A stretch of DNA of 5,558 bases from a bacterium (GTDB lineage: Bacteria > Electryoneota > RPQS01): contig JAHIZR010000421.1 of assembly GCA_018814465.1 (NCBI GenBank), positions 1 to 5,558 of the forward strand, read 5' to 3'. The position numbers were made by a program, and so were the translations under genes. The notes below the pieces were generated by a model. That model was not told the DNA's origin. It searched no databases and worked only from the letters and a program-made list of their open reading frames with translations. Every line of letters starts with the position of its first letter. Positions within the stretch are counted from its first letter, which is position 1. Below, one piece after another: positions 1 through 5,558 of this stretch.

Positions 1-89
1 AAAGACTCACTCCGATTTCCATCCCATGTGTTGTTTTTTTACAGAAAGAGCCTCCATTCTTGGAGGCTCTCTGTAAATAGTGAGTCTTT
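1..89. repeat. Nested inverted repeat: outer 10-base arms around an inner hairpin
   Basis: Bases 1-10 (AAAGACTCAC) are the exact reverse complement of bases 80-89 (GTGAGTCTTT). They enclose the inner hairpin at 41-74. The left arm begins at the first base of the window, so the repeat may extend further left. In the leftward transcript the outer arm ends in GUGAGUCUUU, so the whole block could be a two-stage terminator after the response regulator gene, whose stop codon ends at base 100. The alternative is a short palindromic repeat element or MITE-like insertion of about 90 bp, with the arms as terminal inverted repeats. No protein is encoded here. The pairing is seen directly; its function is inferred. 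Confidence 0.55.
41..74 (-). terminator. Probable terminator hairpin after the response regulator gene
   Basis: AGAGCCTCCA (47-56) pairs perfectly with TGGAGGCTCT (61-70) across a 4-base loop (57-60). ACAG (41-44) can pair with CTGT (71-74) if bases 45-46 bulge out. The G+C-rich stem lies 26 bases beyond the stop codon of the leftward regulator gene, where a terminator is expected. The tail is not canonical. Read leftward, the stem runs into CUUUCUGU and then an A-tract (the T-run at 34-40 on the plus strand), not a clean U-tract. Read rightward, the nearest T-run (87-90) is some way off. Strand and strength are therefore uncertain, while the stem itself is clear. Confidence 0.55.
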
Positions 90-99
90 TGTTACGCAG

Positions 100-1473
100 T
101 TAATCCACCGTTATGCCCTCTTCCCTGTACTCTCGGAGTTTGTTGCGGAGGGTGCGGATGGAAATGCCCAGGGATTCGGCGGTGCGGGTGCGGTTGTTTT
201 CATTGAATTGAAGCGCGCGGAAGATGGCGGCCTTCTCGATATCCTTCAGGCTGGCTTGCGCGGAAGCATCCAGTGTGAAAGCAGGCGAGTCTTTGCTGCC
301 GAGCTCATCCAGATAGAGGTGCTTAGGCTGAATCGCATTTTCATTGCACATAATCACGGCGCGCTCCATCTTGTGCTGCAATTCGCGGACATTGCCCGGC
401 CAGATGTACTGCATGAGCTGTTCCATCGCGCGCGCGTCGATCTCGGTAATTTGCTTACCGTATTCCTGCGCATACAAACCAACATAATAATTGACCAGCA
501 GCGGCACATCATCCATACGCTCGGATAAACTCGGCAAGTGAATCGGGCAGACATTCAGACGATGAAAAAGATCTTCGCGGAAATTGCCCTCCTTGATTTC
601 CTTCGGCAGGTCGCGATTGGTGGTGGCAACGATCCGGATATCAATCTTAATCGTGTCACGACCGCCGACCTTCTCGAATTCCCGTTCCTGCAGGACGCGC
701 AGGAGTTTCGCCTGCATGCCGGTGGACATCTCGCTGATTTCATCCATCAGAAGCGTGCCGCCGTTAGCCAGCGCGAAGCGGCCTTCCACGGTTTTGATGG
801 CTCCGGTAAACGCTCCCTTTTCGTGGCCGAAGAGTTCCGATTCCATCAGAGTGTCGGGCATGGCCGCGCAGTTCACCTTAATGAAGGGACCCGTGCGGCG
901 GGGACTGTTTTCATGCAGAGCCCGCGCGATCAGCTCCTTTCCGGTTCCACTTTCCCCGGTAATCAGCACCGTCGCCTTGGTCGGGGCGATCATCTGCAGC
1001 GATTCCAGCACCTTCATCATGCCATTGGAACAGCCGATGATGCTGTCGAACTGGAATTTGGAGCCTAATTCTCGTCTGAGATTGTGATTTTCGGTTCGCA
1101 GCTTTCTGGATTCGAAAAGCTTTTGAATACGTATCAGGAGTGTTTCCTGGGGGAAGGGTTTTTCGAGGAAGTCGGCGGCGCCGTCTTTAATAGCGGAAAC
1201 AGCCTCGGGCACACTGCCGTATTGAGTCATCATAAGGACATCGGTGCCGGGGAAATTATCCCGTATTGCTCGCAAGAGCTGCGGTCCGGACATTTTCGGC
1301 ATCCGAATGTCAGTTATCACTACATCATAGGGATCGTTCTCGGATATCAACTCCAAAGCTGACTGCCCGTCTTCACAGGCATCAACATGAAATCCCCGGC
1401 GCTTCAGGGTTTGGCTAATCCAGTCACGAAAGTGAAACTCATCATCAACAACAACTATTCGTCCTTTGGCCAT
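100..1473 (-). CDS. NtrC-family sigma-54-dependent response regulator
   Basis: This 457-residue cytoplasmic two-component regulator should, when phosphorylated, bind an upstream enhancer and use ATP hydrolysis to open promoters held by sigma-54 RNA polymerase. The receiver (about 5-120) has the acidic pair D10/D11, phospho-acceptor D55 in TDIRMP, T83 and K105 in EKP. The AAA+ domain (about 143-380) has Walker A GESGTGKE (173-180), an intact GAFTGA sigma-54 loop (220-225), Walker B with D244/E245, the FREDLFHRLNV arginine segment (298-308) and WPGNVREL (358-365). A Fis-type helix-turn-helix (about 411-449) ends in SIRTLRNKLREY. Length is normal and nothing is missing. The start is well supported: AAGGAG at 1482-1487 lies 8 bases before the ATG. 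No histidine kinase is adjacent, so signal and targets cannot be named. The RTLRNKL recognition helix also occurs in flagellar regulators of the FlbD/FleR kind, but that does not identify this gene. Confidence 0.95.
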   Translation of the reverse strand: MAKGRIVVVDDEFHFRDWISQTLKRRGFHVDACEDGQSALELISENDPYDVVITDIRMPKMSGPQLLRAIRDNFPGTDVLMMTQYGSVPEAVSAIKDGAADFLEKPFPQETLLIRIQKLFESRKLRTENHNLRRELGSKFQFDSIIGCSNGMMKVLESLQMIAPTKATVLITGESGTGKELIARALHENSPRRTGPFIKVNCAAMPDTLMESELFGHEKGAFTGAIKTVEGRFALANGGTLLMDEISEMSTGMQAKLLRVLQEREFEKVGGRDTIKIDIRIVATTNRDLPKEIKEGNFREDLFHRLNVCPIHLPSLSERMDDVPLLVNYYVGLYAQEYGKQITEIDARAMEQLMQYIWPGNVRELQHKMERAVIMCNENAIQPKHLYLDELGSKDSPAFTLDASAQASLKDIEKAAIFRALQFNENNRTRTAESLGISIRTLRNKLREYREEGITVD

Positions 1474-1481
1474 GCGACTAA

Positions 1482-1499
1482 CTCCTTGTTTTCACAAGA
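1482..1499 (-). promoter_or_regulatory. Ribosome binding site of the response regulator inside a GAAA-capped hairpin
   Basis: The leftward mRNA carries AAGGAG (1487 down to 1482), 8 bases before the start codon. It is a strong Shine-Dalgarno sequence that fixes the start. Directly upstream, CUUGU (1498-1494), a GAAA loop (1493-1490) and ACAAG (1489-1485) form a perfect 5-bp stem with a GNRA-type tetraloop, and a U-G wobble (1499 with 1484) can add a sixth pair. The 3' arm contains the AAG of the Shine-Dalgarno sequence, so folding would partly hide it. The pairing is seen in the sequence; regulation by it is inferred. Confidence 0.6.
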
Positions 1500-1524
1500 T
1501 TGGGGCGCTACCTTCAAGCAACTT

Positions 1525-1554
1525 CTTATAGTATAAAAGGGAATTTGTTGGTAA
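1525..1554 (-). promoter_or_regulatory. Possible proximal sigma-70 promoter of the response regulator
   Basis: On the minus strand TTACCA (1554-1549, 4 of 6 to the -35 consensus) is followed after 18 bases by TATAAG (1530-1525, 5 of 6 to the -10 consensus). Transcription would begin near 1518 and give a leader of about 45 nt. It is weaker than the distal candidate at 1695-1723, and A+T-rich sequence yields such matches by chance. Confidence 0.3.
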
Positions 1555-1585
1555 GACACGATCTGTTCATAAATTATGTAGCAGT

Positions 1586-1615
1586 TCAGATTGTCTCAGG
1601 ATCGGTCAGGATATA
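1586..1615. repeat. Three tandem 10-base repeats with TCAG at each start
   Basis: TCAGATTGTC (1586-1595), TCAGGATCGG (1596-1605) and TCAGGATATA (1606-1615) follow one another without a gap. The last two share TCAGGAT exactly. A 10-base step puts each copy on the same face of the helix, as expected for cooperative binding of a regulator. The block lies upstream of the proximal leftward promoter and inside the leader RNA predicted from the distal one. No known operator is recognised. Confidence 0.45.
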
Positions 1616-1634
1616 GTAAATAGATTCTACTATA
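1612..1634. repeat. Imperfect palindrome, possible operator
   Basis: TATAGTAAAT (1612-1621) is mirrored by ATT-C-TACTATA (1624-1634). The arms are 10 bases with a single unpaired C at 1627 and a 2-base centre. It could be an operator for a dimeric regulator or a weak hairpin in the leftward leader RNA. All arms are A+T-rich, so chance is a real alternative. Confidence 0.35.
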
Positions 1635-1694
1635 GCAAATATACTTCTAACTCTTTGTGGATTTTGTTGTTAGAAAGATATTCGCGACGGGATA

Positions 1695-1723
1695 AATATA
1701 AGGAATGAAAATGCCTTTGTCAA
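1695..1723 (-). promoter_or_regulatory. Near-consensus sigma-70 promoter facing the response regulator gene
   Basis: The minus strand has a perfect -35 TTGACA (1723-1718), exactly 17 bases, then TATATT (1700-1695), giving 11 of 12 consensus positions at optimal spacing. Transcription should begin near 1688 and run leftward into the response regulator, with a leader of about 215 nt. It is the best promoter match I found in the window. The alternative is that it makes a separate small RNA from the intergenic region. Confidence 0.6.
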
Positions 1724-1730
1724 GCACTAT

Positions 1731-1753
1731 TTGCCGAGGGCAACTGTTGCCGA
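1731..1753. promoter_or_regulatory. TTGCC / GGCAAC / GTTGCC half-site cluster, possible operator
   Basis: GGCAAC (1739-1744) and GTTGCC (1746-1751) form a perfect 13-base palindrome around one central T. An extra TTGCC (1731-1735) pairs with the same GGCAA, and TTGCCGA occurs twice, at 1731-1737 and 1747-1753. The cluster is about 25 bases upstream of the uvrA -35 candidate and just upstream of the leftward -35, so a bound protein could act on both genes. The binding protein is unknown. Confidence 0.4.
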
Positions 1754-1777
1754 TAGTCGACTGAATTCATGTTTTTC

Positions 1778-1811
1778 TTGCATCTCTCCCCAAGTTTCGG
1801 TATCTTATAAC
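1778..1811 (+). promoter_or_regulatory. Possible uvrA promoter
   Basis: TTGCAT (1778-1783) is followed after 17 bases by TATCTT (1801-1806), a modest sigma-70 match. An overlapping TATAAC (1806-1811, 5 of 6) is a better -10 but lacks a well-spaced -35. Either gives a short A+T-rich leader of roughly 23-30 nt before the uvrA ATG. I see no LexA box overlapping it, so SOS control is not supported. Confidence 0.35.
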
Positions 1812-1840
1812 TCAATAATAACCTTTTGAATATTAAATAG

Positions 1841-4768
1841 ATGGAACTCCCAATCATCCGTATTCGCGGCGCTCGCGAACATAATCTGAAGGACATAAAT
1901 GTCGATCTGCCTCGACATCGGCTGGTAGTAATCACCGGCATTTCGGGGTCAGGGAAGTCCTCTCTTGCCTTTGATACGCTTTATGCGGAAGGCCAGCGCC
2001 GTTATGTGGAGTCGTTATCAGCCTACGCTCGGCAGTTTTTGGGATTGATGGAGAAGCCGGATGTAGATTCCATCGAAGGCCTCTCCCCTGCAATTTCGAT
2101 TCAACAGAAGGCCGGAATTCGCAATCCACGTTCAACTGTCGCAACGGTGACTGAGATCTACGATTATCTGCGCCTGCTGTATGCGCGCATCGGTCATCCG
2201 CACTGTCCAAACTGCGGTAAACCGATTCAGCGGCAATCGGCGCAGGAAATCGTCGACGCTCTGCTTAGGCTGCCGGAAGGGACAAAACTACAGCTGCTCT
2301 CACCGCTGATCGTGGGCCGGAAGGGTGAATATCGCGAGCTGTTTGAAAACATTCAGCGCGACGGCTTTGTGCGGGTGCGAGTCGATGGAGAAATTCACTC
2401 ACTCGACGAAGCAATCAAGCTCGATAAGCAGCGCAAACACACGATAGAGGTTGTCGTTGACCGTCTGGTGATCAAGCCCGGACTGCGGACACGGCTGACC
2501 GATTCCGTGGAAACCGTTCTGCGGCTTTCGAGCGGACTGCTGATCGCTGCGATTGAGGGTAAGAAGGAGCAGGTTTACTCTGAACGATTCGCCTGTCCCG
2601 ACTGTCATATTTCCATTAGTGAGATTGAGCCGAGGTTGTTTTCTTTTAACAGTCCTTTCGGCGCCTGCGAATCCTGCAGCGGCTTGGGTTTCAAAATGGA
2701 AATCGATCCCGATCGCATCGTTCCCAATCCGGACTTGACTGTGGAAGAAGGCGCGATTAACAGTCTGACCGGCAACATGGAGAGCTGGACTTGGAACATG
2801 GTCGAATCGGTGGCGTTGAAGTTCAAGATTCGGCTGGATGTTCCCTGGCGCAAGCTGTCCGCGGAGCATCGCAAGATTTTGCTGTACGGTTCAGGCAAAA
2901 AAACCGTGGATTTTGTTTGGGAATCGGAGCGTTCCCGCTTCGAGCACAGCAGCCGCTGGGAAGGCGTCATTCCCAACCTGATGCGCCGCTATAAGCAGAC
3001 CACATCTACGCACATCCGCGAGTGGATCGAGGATTTCATGGGCAACATCCCCTGCCCTGCCTGTCAAGGATTGCGGCTGCGCCCGGAAGCATTATCTATA
3101 CTGATTCAGGGCATGAATATCTCGCAAGTCGCGGATCTTTCCATTCGCCGCGCGCATGAGATGTTTGCGAAGCTGGAACTGCCCCCGCGCGAAGGTCTGA
3201 TTGCCAAGCAGATTCTGAAAGAAATTCAGCAGCGGCTGACTTTTCTGGTGGATGTCGGACTTGATTATCTGACTCTGGGACGGGCGGCAGGCACATTATC
3301 GGGAGGTGAGGCCCAGCGGATTCGTCTGGCAACGCAAATCGGCTCGCAACTGACGGGAGTACTCTATATACTGGATGAGCCTTCGATCGGCCTGCACCAA
3401 CGCGACAACAATCGCCTGATTCAAACGCTGCTCCGGCTGCGCGATATCGGCAACACCGTAATTGTGGTTGAACATGATAAAGAAACCATTCTTTCGTCCG
3501 ATCATATTGTTGACTTGGGTCCTGGAGCGGGCCGCCATGGCGGGGAGGTAATCGCGGAAGGGAATCCAGAGGAAATTGCCAGGAACACCCAATCCTTGAC
3601 CGGGCGGTTTCTATCAGGCAAAGAAACGATTGATATTCCCGAGACTCGCCGCACGGGTAATGATAAGTTCATTTCGATTAAAGGCGCAACCGGAAACAAT
3701 CTGAAAAGCATCACGGTTGATTTTCCGTTGGGAACATTCACAGTGGTTACGGGAGTTTCCGGTTCCGGAAAATCGACCTTGATTAATGAAACGCTCTATC
3801 GCGCGCTCGCACAAAAGATCTATAGCGCGAATGAACCGCCGCTGGCTTACAAATCACTGACCGGAACGGGCAATGTTGATAAAGTGGTGAATATCAATCA
3901 ATCCCCGATTGGCCGGACGCCCCGCTCGAATCCCGCCACCTATACGGGACTATTCGCCGGCATTCGTGATATTTTCAGTCAGCTTCCCGAAGCGAAAATG
4001 CGCGGCTATAAGCCGGGACGGTTTTCCTTCAATGTCAAGGGTGGCCGCTGTGAGAATTGTGCGGGTGATGGTATCATCAAGATCGAAATGCATTTCCTGC
4101 CCGATGTCTATGTTCCCTGTGAAGTCTGTCACGGTCATCGCTACAACCGGGAGACGCTTGAAGTTCGCTACAAAGGCAGATCCATTGCCGATGTGCTGGA
4201 GATGACGGTCTCCGAAGCGCGCGAGTTTTTTGAGTCCTTGCCGAAGATTTCCCGCAAGCTGAAAACGCTGGAGGAAGTCGGACTCGGTTATATTCGACTC
4301 GGTCAGCAAGCGACAACGCTTTCCGGTGGTGAAGCGCAGCGCGTGAAACTTGCGACGGAACTATCGCGAGTCGCGACCGGGCAGACTATCTACATCCTCG
4401 ATGAGCCGACAACCGGTTTGCATTTTCACGATATTAGACTTCTGTTAACAGTTTTACACAAATTGGTTGACCGCGGCAATACGGTCATTGTTATCGAACA
4501 CAATCTGGATGTGATCAAGACGGCGGATCATGTAATTGATCTGGGTCCGGAGGGCGGCGATGACGGCGGACTGGTTATCGCACAGGGAACACCGGAAGCG
4601 GTCGCCCGTGTAAAGAGCAGCTATACCGGTCAGTATCTGTTGCGCGAACTTGCTTCTGATGGCAGGGAAATATCTAACGGTAAAGTAAGACCGCCTAAGG
4701 CTATCTCGCAGAGTATCAAGAAAACGACAAAGAAGACTGCTTCCGGTAAACGAAAGGCTCGCGCATGA
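1841..4768 (+). CDS. uvrA: UvrA, excinuclease ABC subunit A
   Basis: UvrA dimerises, scans DNA for bulky lesions and loads UvrB in cytoplasmic nucleotide excision repair. All parts of this 975-residue protein are present. Module I has Walker A GISGSGKS (33-40), zinc finger cysteines C252/C255/C276/C279, signature LSGGEAQR (486-493), Walker B YILDEPSIGLH (509-519) and H545. Module II has Walker A GVSGSGKST (638-646), damage-sensing zinc finger C737/C740/C760/C763, signature LSGGEAQR (827-834), Walker B YILDEPTTGLH (851-861) and H887. Further CxxC pairs lie at 122/125 and 405/408. The start is firm: an in-frame TAG immediately precedes the ATG, and the opening IRGAREHNLK is the usual UvrA N-terminus. 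No Shine-Dalgarno sequence precedes it. The protein extends about 35 residues past the usual end in a Lys/Arg-rich tail (about 941-975). Its stop overlaps the next gene. Confidence 0.98.
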   Translation: MELPIIRIRGAREHNLKDINVDLPRHRLVVITGISGSGKSSLAFDTLYAEGQRRYVESLSAYARQFLGLMEKPDVDSIEGLSPAISIQQKAGIRNPRSTVATVTEIYDYLRLLYARIGHPHCPNCGKPIQRQSAQEIVDALLRLPEGTKLQLLSPLIVGRKGEYRELFENIQRDGFVRVRVDGEIHSLDEAIKLDKQRKHTIEVVVDRLVIKPGLRTRLTDSVETVLRLSSGLLIAAIEGKKEQVYSERFACPDCHISISEIEPRLFSFNSPFGACESCSGLGFKMEIDPDRIVPNPDLTVEEGAINSLTGNMESWTWNMVESVALKFKIRLDVPWRKLSAEHRKILLYGSGKKTVDFVWESERSRFEHSSRWEGVIPNLMRRYKQTTSTHIREWIEDFMGNIPCPACQGLRLRPEALSILIQGMNISQVADLSIRRAHEMFAKLELPPREGLIAKQILKEIQQRLTFLVDVGLDYLTLGRAAGTLSGGEAQRIRLATQIGSQLTGVLYILDEPSIGLHQRDNNRLIQTLLRLRDIGNTVIVVEHDKETILSSDHIVDLGPGAGRHGGEVIAEGNPEEIARNTQSLTGRFLSGKETIDIPETRRTGNDKFISIKGATGNNLKSITVDFPLGTFTVVTGVSGSGKSTLINETLYRALAQKIYSANEPPLAYKSLTGTGNVDKVVNINQSPIGRTPRSNPATYTGLFAGIRDIFSQLPEAKMRGYKPGRFSFNVKGGRCENCAGDGIIKIEMHFLPDVYVPCEVCHGHRYNRETLEVRYKGRSIADVLEMTVSEAREFFESLPKISRKLKTLEEVGLGYIRLGQQATTLSGGEAQRVKLATELSRVATGQTIYILDEPTTGLHFHDIRLLLTVLHKLVDRGNTVIVIEHNLDVIKTADHVIDLGPEGGDDGGLVIAQGTPEAVARVKSSYTGQYLLRELASDGREISNGKVRPPKAISQSIKKTTKKTASGKRKARA
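4753..4764 (+). promoter_or_regulatory. Ribosome binding site of the peptidase gene inside the uvrA 3' end
   Basis: AAAGG at 4753-4757 lies 7 bases before the ATG at 4765, within the last codons of uvrA. It supports this start and reinitiation by ribosomes finishing uvrA. Confidence 0.5.
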
Positions 4769-5558
4769 TTCGACTGCTGCTCTGTTGTTTGGTGCTCACA
4801 TCCAGCTTGTATAGCTTTGATGTTCAGAATGCGCGTGATATCATTAACGAAATCGGATCAGACGCTTATGCGGGGCGTCGTCCCGGGCATCCGGGAGGCA
4901 TAAAAACTGAGGATTATCTCGCAGCCAAGCTGCAAGAGTACGGTTTGAAGCCGGCCGGCCGGAACGGCTTTATGCAGGAAGTTCCGATGCTGGTGACGCG
5001 CGAAGAGTCGGCAGCGCTGACCCTGATGAATCACGAACTGGGGAAGATTCCACTTGTTCAAGGCGCTGATTTTTCGGTTGTGACCAACAGCGGATCGGGT
5101 TCGTTCATGGCAAATGTCGTCATTGCGGGCATGGGCTATAATCGTCCCGACAAAGGCCGCGATGACTACGGTGATCTCGACTGCCAAAATCGCATCGTTG
5201 TTATTCTTCGCGACTTTCCCGACAGTCCTTACAGTTTTCAGGAAGACCACAGCCGGGGTCGCACACTCGCATGGGCTAAGGAGAAAGGCGCGGCGGCGGT
5301 GATTTGGTATGACAGGTCAATCCCTGTGCAGGGAGCAGCGATACTGGAACAGGACTATGATCCGAATCTGCCGATGTTTTATATCGGTGATCAAGTTTTA
5401 AGTCTGCTCTTAGACGGCAGCGGTTATTCGCTGAAAACATACAAGAGCGAACTGAAGAAACAGCCCATCCCTATCGATACCGGCTACGAAATGTGGGTCA
5501 GTGTGAGAACCAGAAAGCTCTCCAATGTATCAGCGCGCAACGTAGTGGGAATAGTCTA
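4765..5558 (+). CDS. Exported M28-family metallopeptidase with PA domain, 5' part only
   Basis: The reading frame is open from this ATG to the window edge: 264 complete codons with no stop. The start overlaps the uvrA stop as ATGA. The N-terminus (MIR, then hydrophobic residues 4-16) looks like a signal peptide, so the product is probably periplasmic or secreted. Residues about 32-65 (DAYAGRRPGHPGG, then YLAAKLQEYGLKPAG) match the opening of M28 aminopeptidases. Residues about 115-210 resemble a protease-associated domain, with GMGYNRPDKGRDDYGDLD (122-139), a strand IVVILRDFPDS and a KGAAAVIW segment. The last visible residues, SARNVVGIV, match the NVVG motif where the zinc peptidase domain begins. 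The zinc ligands and catalytic glutamate would lie beyond the edge, so activity cannot be judged. Family known: these enzymes release N-terminal residues using two zinc ions. The substrate is unknown. Confidence 0.85.
   Translation, partial: MIRLLLCCLVLTSSLYSFDVQNARDIINEIGSDAYAGRRPGHPGGIKTEDYLAAKLQEYGLKPAGRNGFMQEVPMLVTREESAALTLMNHELGKIPLVQGADFSVVTNSGSGSFMANVVIAGMGYNRPDKGRDDYGDLDCQNRIVVILRDFPDSPYSFQEDHSRGRTLAWAKEKGAAAVIWYDRSIPVQGAAILEQDYDPNLPMFYIGDQVLSLLLDGSGYSLKTYKSELKKQPIPIDTGYEMWVSVRTRKLSNVSARNVVGIV

Larger units (their letters stand above)
1474..1840. other. Divergent intergenic regulatory region
   Basis: This 367-base A+T-rich stretch separates the leftward response regulator from rightward uvrA. 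I find no convincing gene in it. From left to right it holds the regulator's ribosome binding site within a small hairpin (1484-1499), a weak leftward promoter (1525-1554), three 10-base-phased repeats (1586-1615), an imperfect palindrome (1612-1634), a near-consensus leftward promoter (1695-1723), a TTGCC/GGCAAC/GTTGCC cluster (1731-1753) and a weak rightward promoter (1778-1811). I could not recognise a known riboswitch or LexA box. Confidence 0.8.

Noticed and set aside
28..1068. Open frames on the plus strand opposite the response regulator, up to 176 codons.
   Set aside because: They lie antisense to a gene with a complete set of family motifs and have no recognisable domains.
1722..1734. 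A sigma-54-like AGCAC...TTGC match.
   Set aside because: The gap between the two elements is 3 bases where sigma-54 promoters need about 5, and the GG of the -24 element is missing.
1705..1764. A tiny plus-strand frame of 17-19 codons with AAGGA just upstream, possibly a uvrA leader peptide.
   Set aside because: It lies over the near-consensus leftward promoter, which explains the sequence better. It is too short to judge and does not reach uvrA.
1474..1840. A LexA/SOS box controlling uvrA.
   Set aside because: I found no CTGT-N8-ACAG, GAAC-N4-GTTC or other known LexA pattern with correct spacing.
1720..1941. A 73-codon minus-strand frame crossing the uvrA start.
   Set aside because: It overlaps conserved UvrA codons and the intergenic signals, and its product resembles nothing known.
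1932..4316. Several open frames on both strands inside uvrA, up to 156 codons.
   Set aside because: They are alternate-frame shadows of a full-length, highly conserved UvrA.
4765..4800. A lipoprotein signal in the peptidase, because of Cys at residues 7 and 8.
   Set aside because: The cysteines sit too close to the N-terminus, inside the hydrophobic core, and lack the small residue expected just before a lipobox Cys.
4858..5250. A 130-codon minus-strand frame within the peptidase gene.
   Set aside because: It is antisense to a frame that shows a signal peptide, a PA-like domain and the NVVG junction.

Overview
The window is ordinary bacterial chromosome with a compact layout: two complete genes transcribed divergently from a 367-base intergenic region, plus the 5' part of a third gene that overlaps the second. 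Base composition is mixed, slightly over half G+C by eye in the genes, and clearly A+T-rich in the intergenic region. The organism is a Gram-negative-like bacterium that uses sigma-54, since the regulator has an intact GAFTGA motif. The proteins do not fix the phylum. A secreted M28 peptidase and NtrC-type regulators are common in Proteobacteria (especially former Deltaproteobacteria) and in the lineages around Fibrobacteres-Chlorobi-Bacteroidetes, so I name no taxon.

Layout: bases 1-89 hold nested inverted repeats, an inner 10-bp stem and an outer pair of 10-base arms. They lie just after the stop codon of the leftward gene and probably form its terminator, or possibly a small repeat element. 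Bases 100-1473 (minus) encode a full-length NtrC-family response regulator (receiver, sigma-54 AAA+ domain, Fis-type HTH) with no sensor kinase beside it in the window. Bases 1474-1840 are non-coding and rich in signals. They hold a near-consensus sigma-70 promoter facing the regulator, which implies a leader of about 215 nt, three 10-bp-phased repeats, two palindromes, a small hairpin that takes in part of the regulator's ribosome binding site, and a weak promoter facing uvrA.

Bases 1841-4768 (plus) encode UvrA, the damage-recognition ATPase of nucleotide excision repair, complete with both ABC modules and the C-terminal zinc finger. Its stop codon overlaps by ATGA the start of an exported M28-family metallopeptidase, which runs off the right edge before its catalytic domain. 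uvrA and the peptidase are therefore probably one transcript with coupled translation, although nothing known links their functions.

I see no defence system, CRISPR array, RNA gene or insertion sequence. The least explained material is the cis-regulatory sequence between the two divergent genes and the nested repeat at the left edge.
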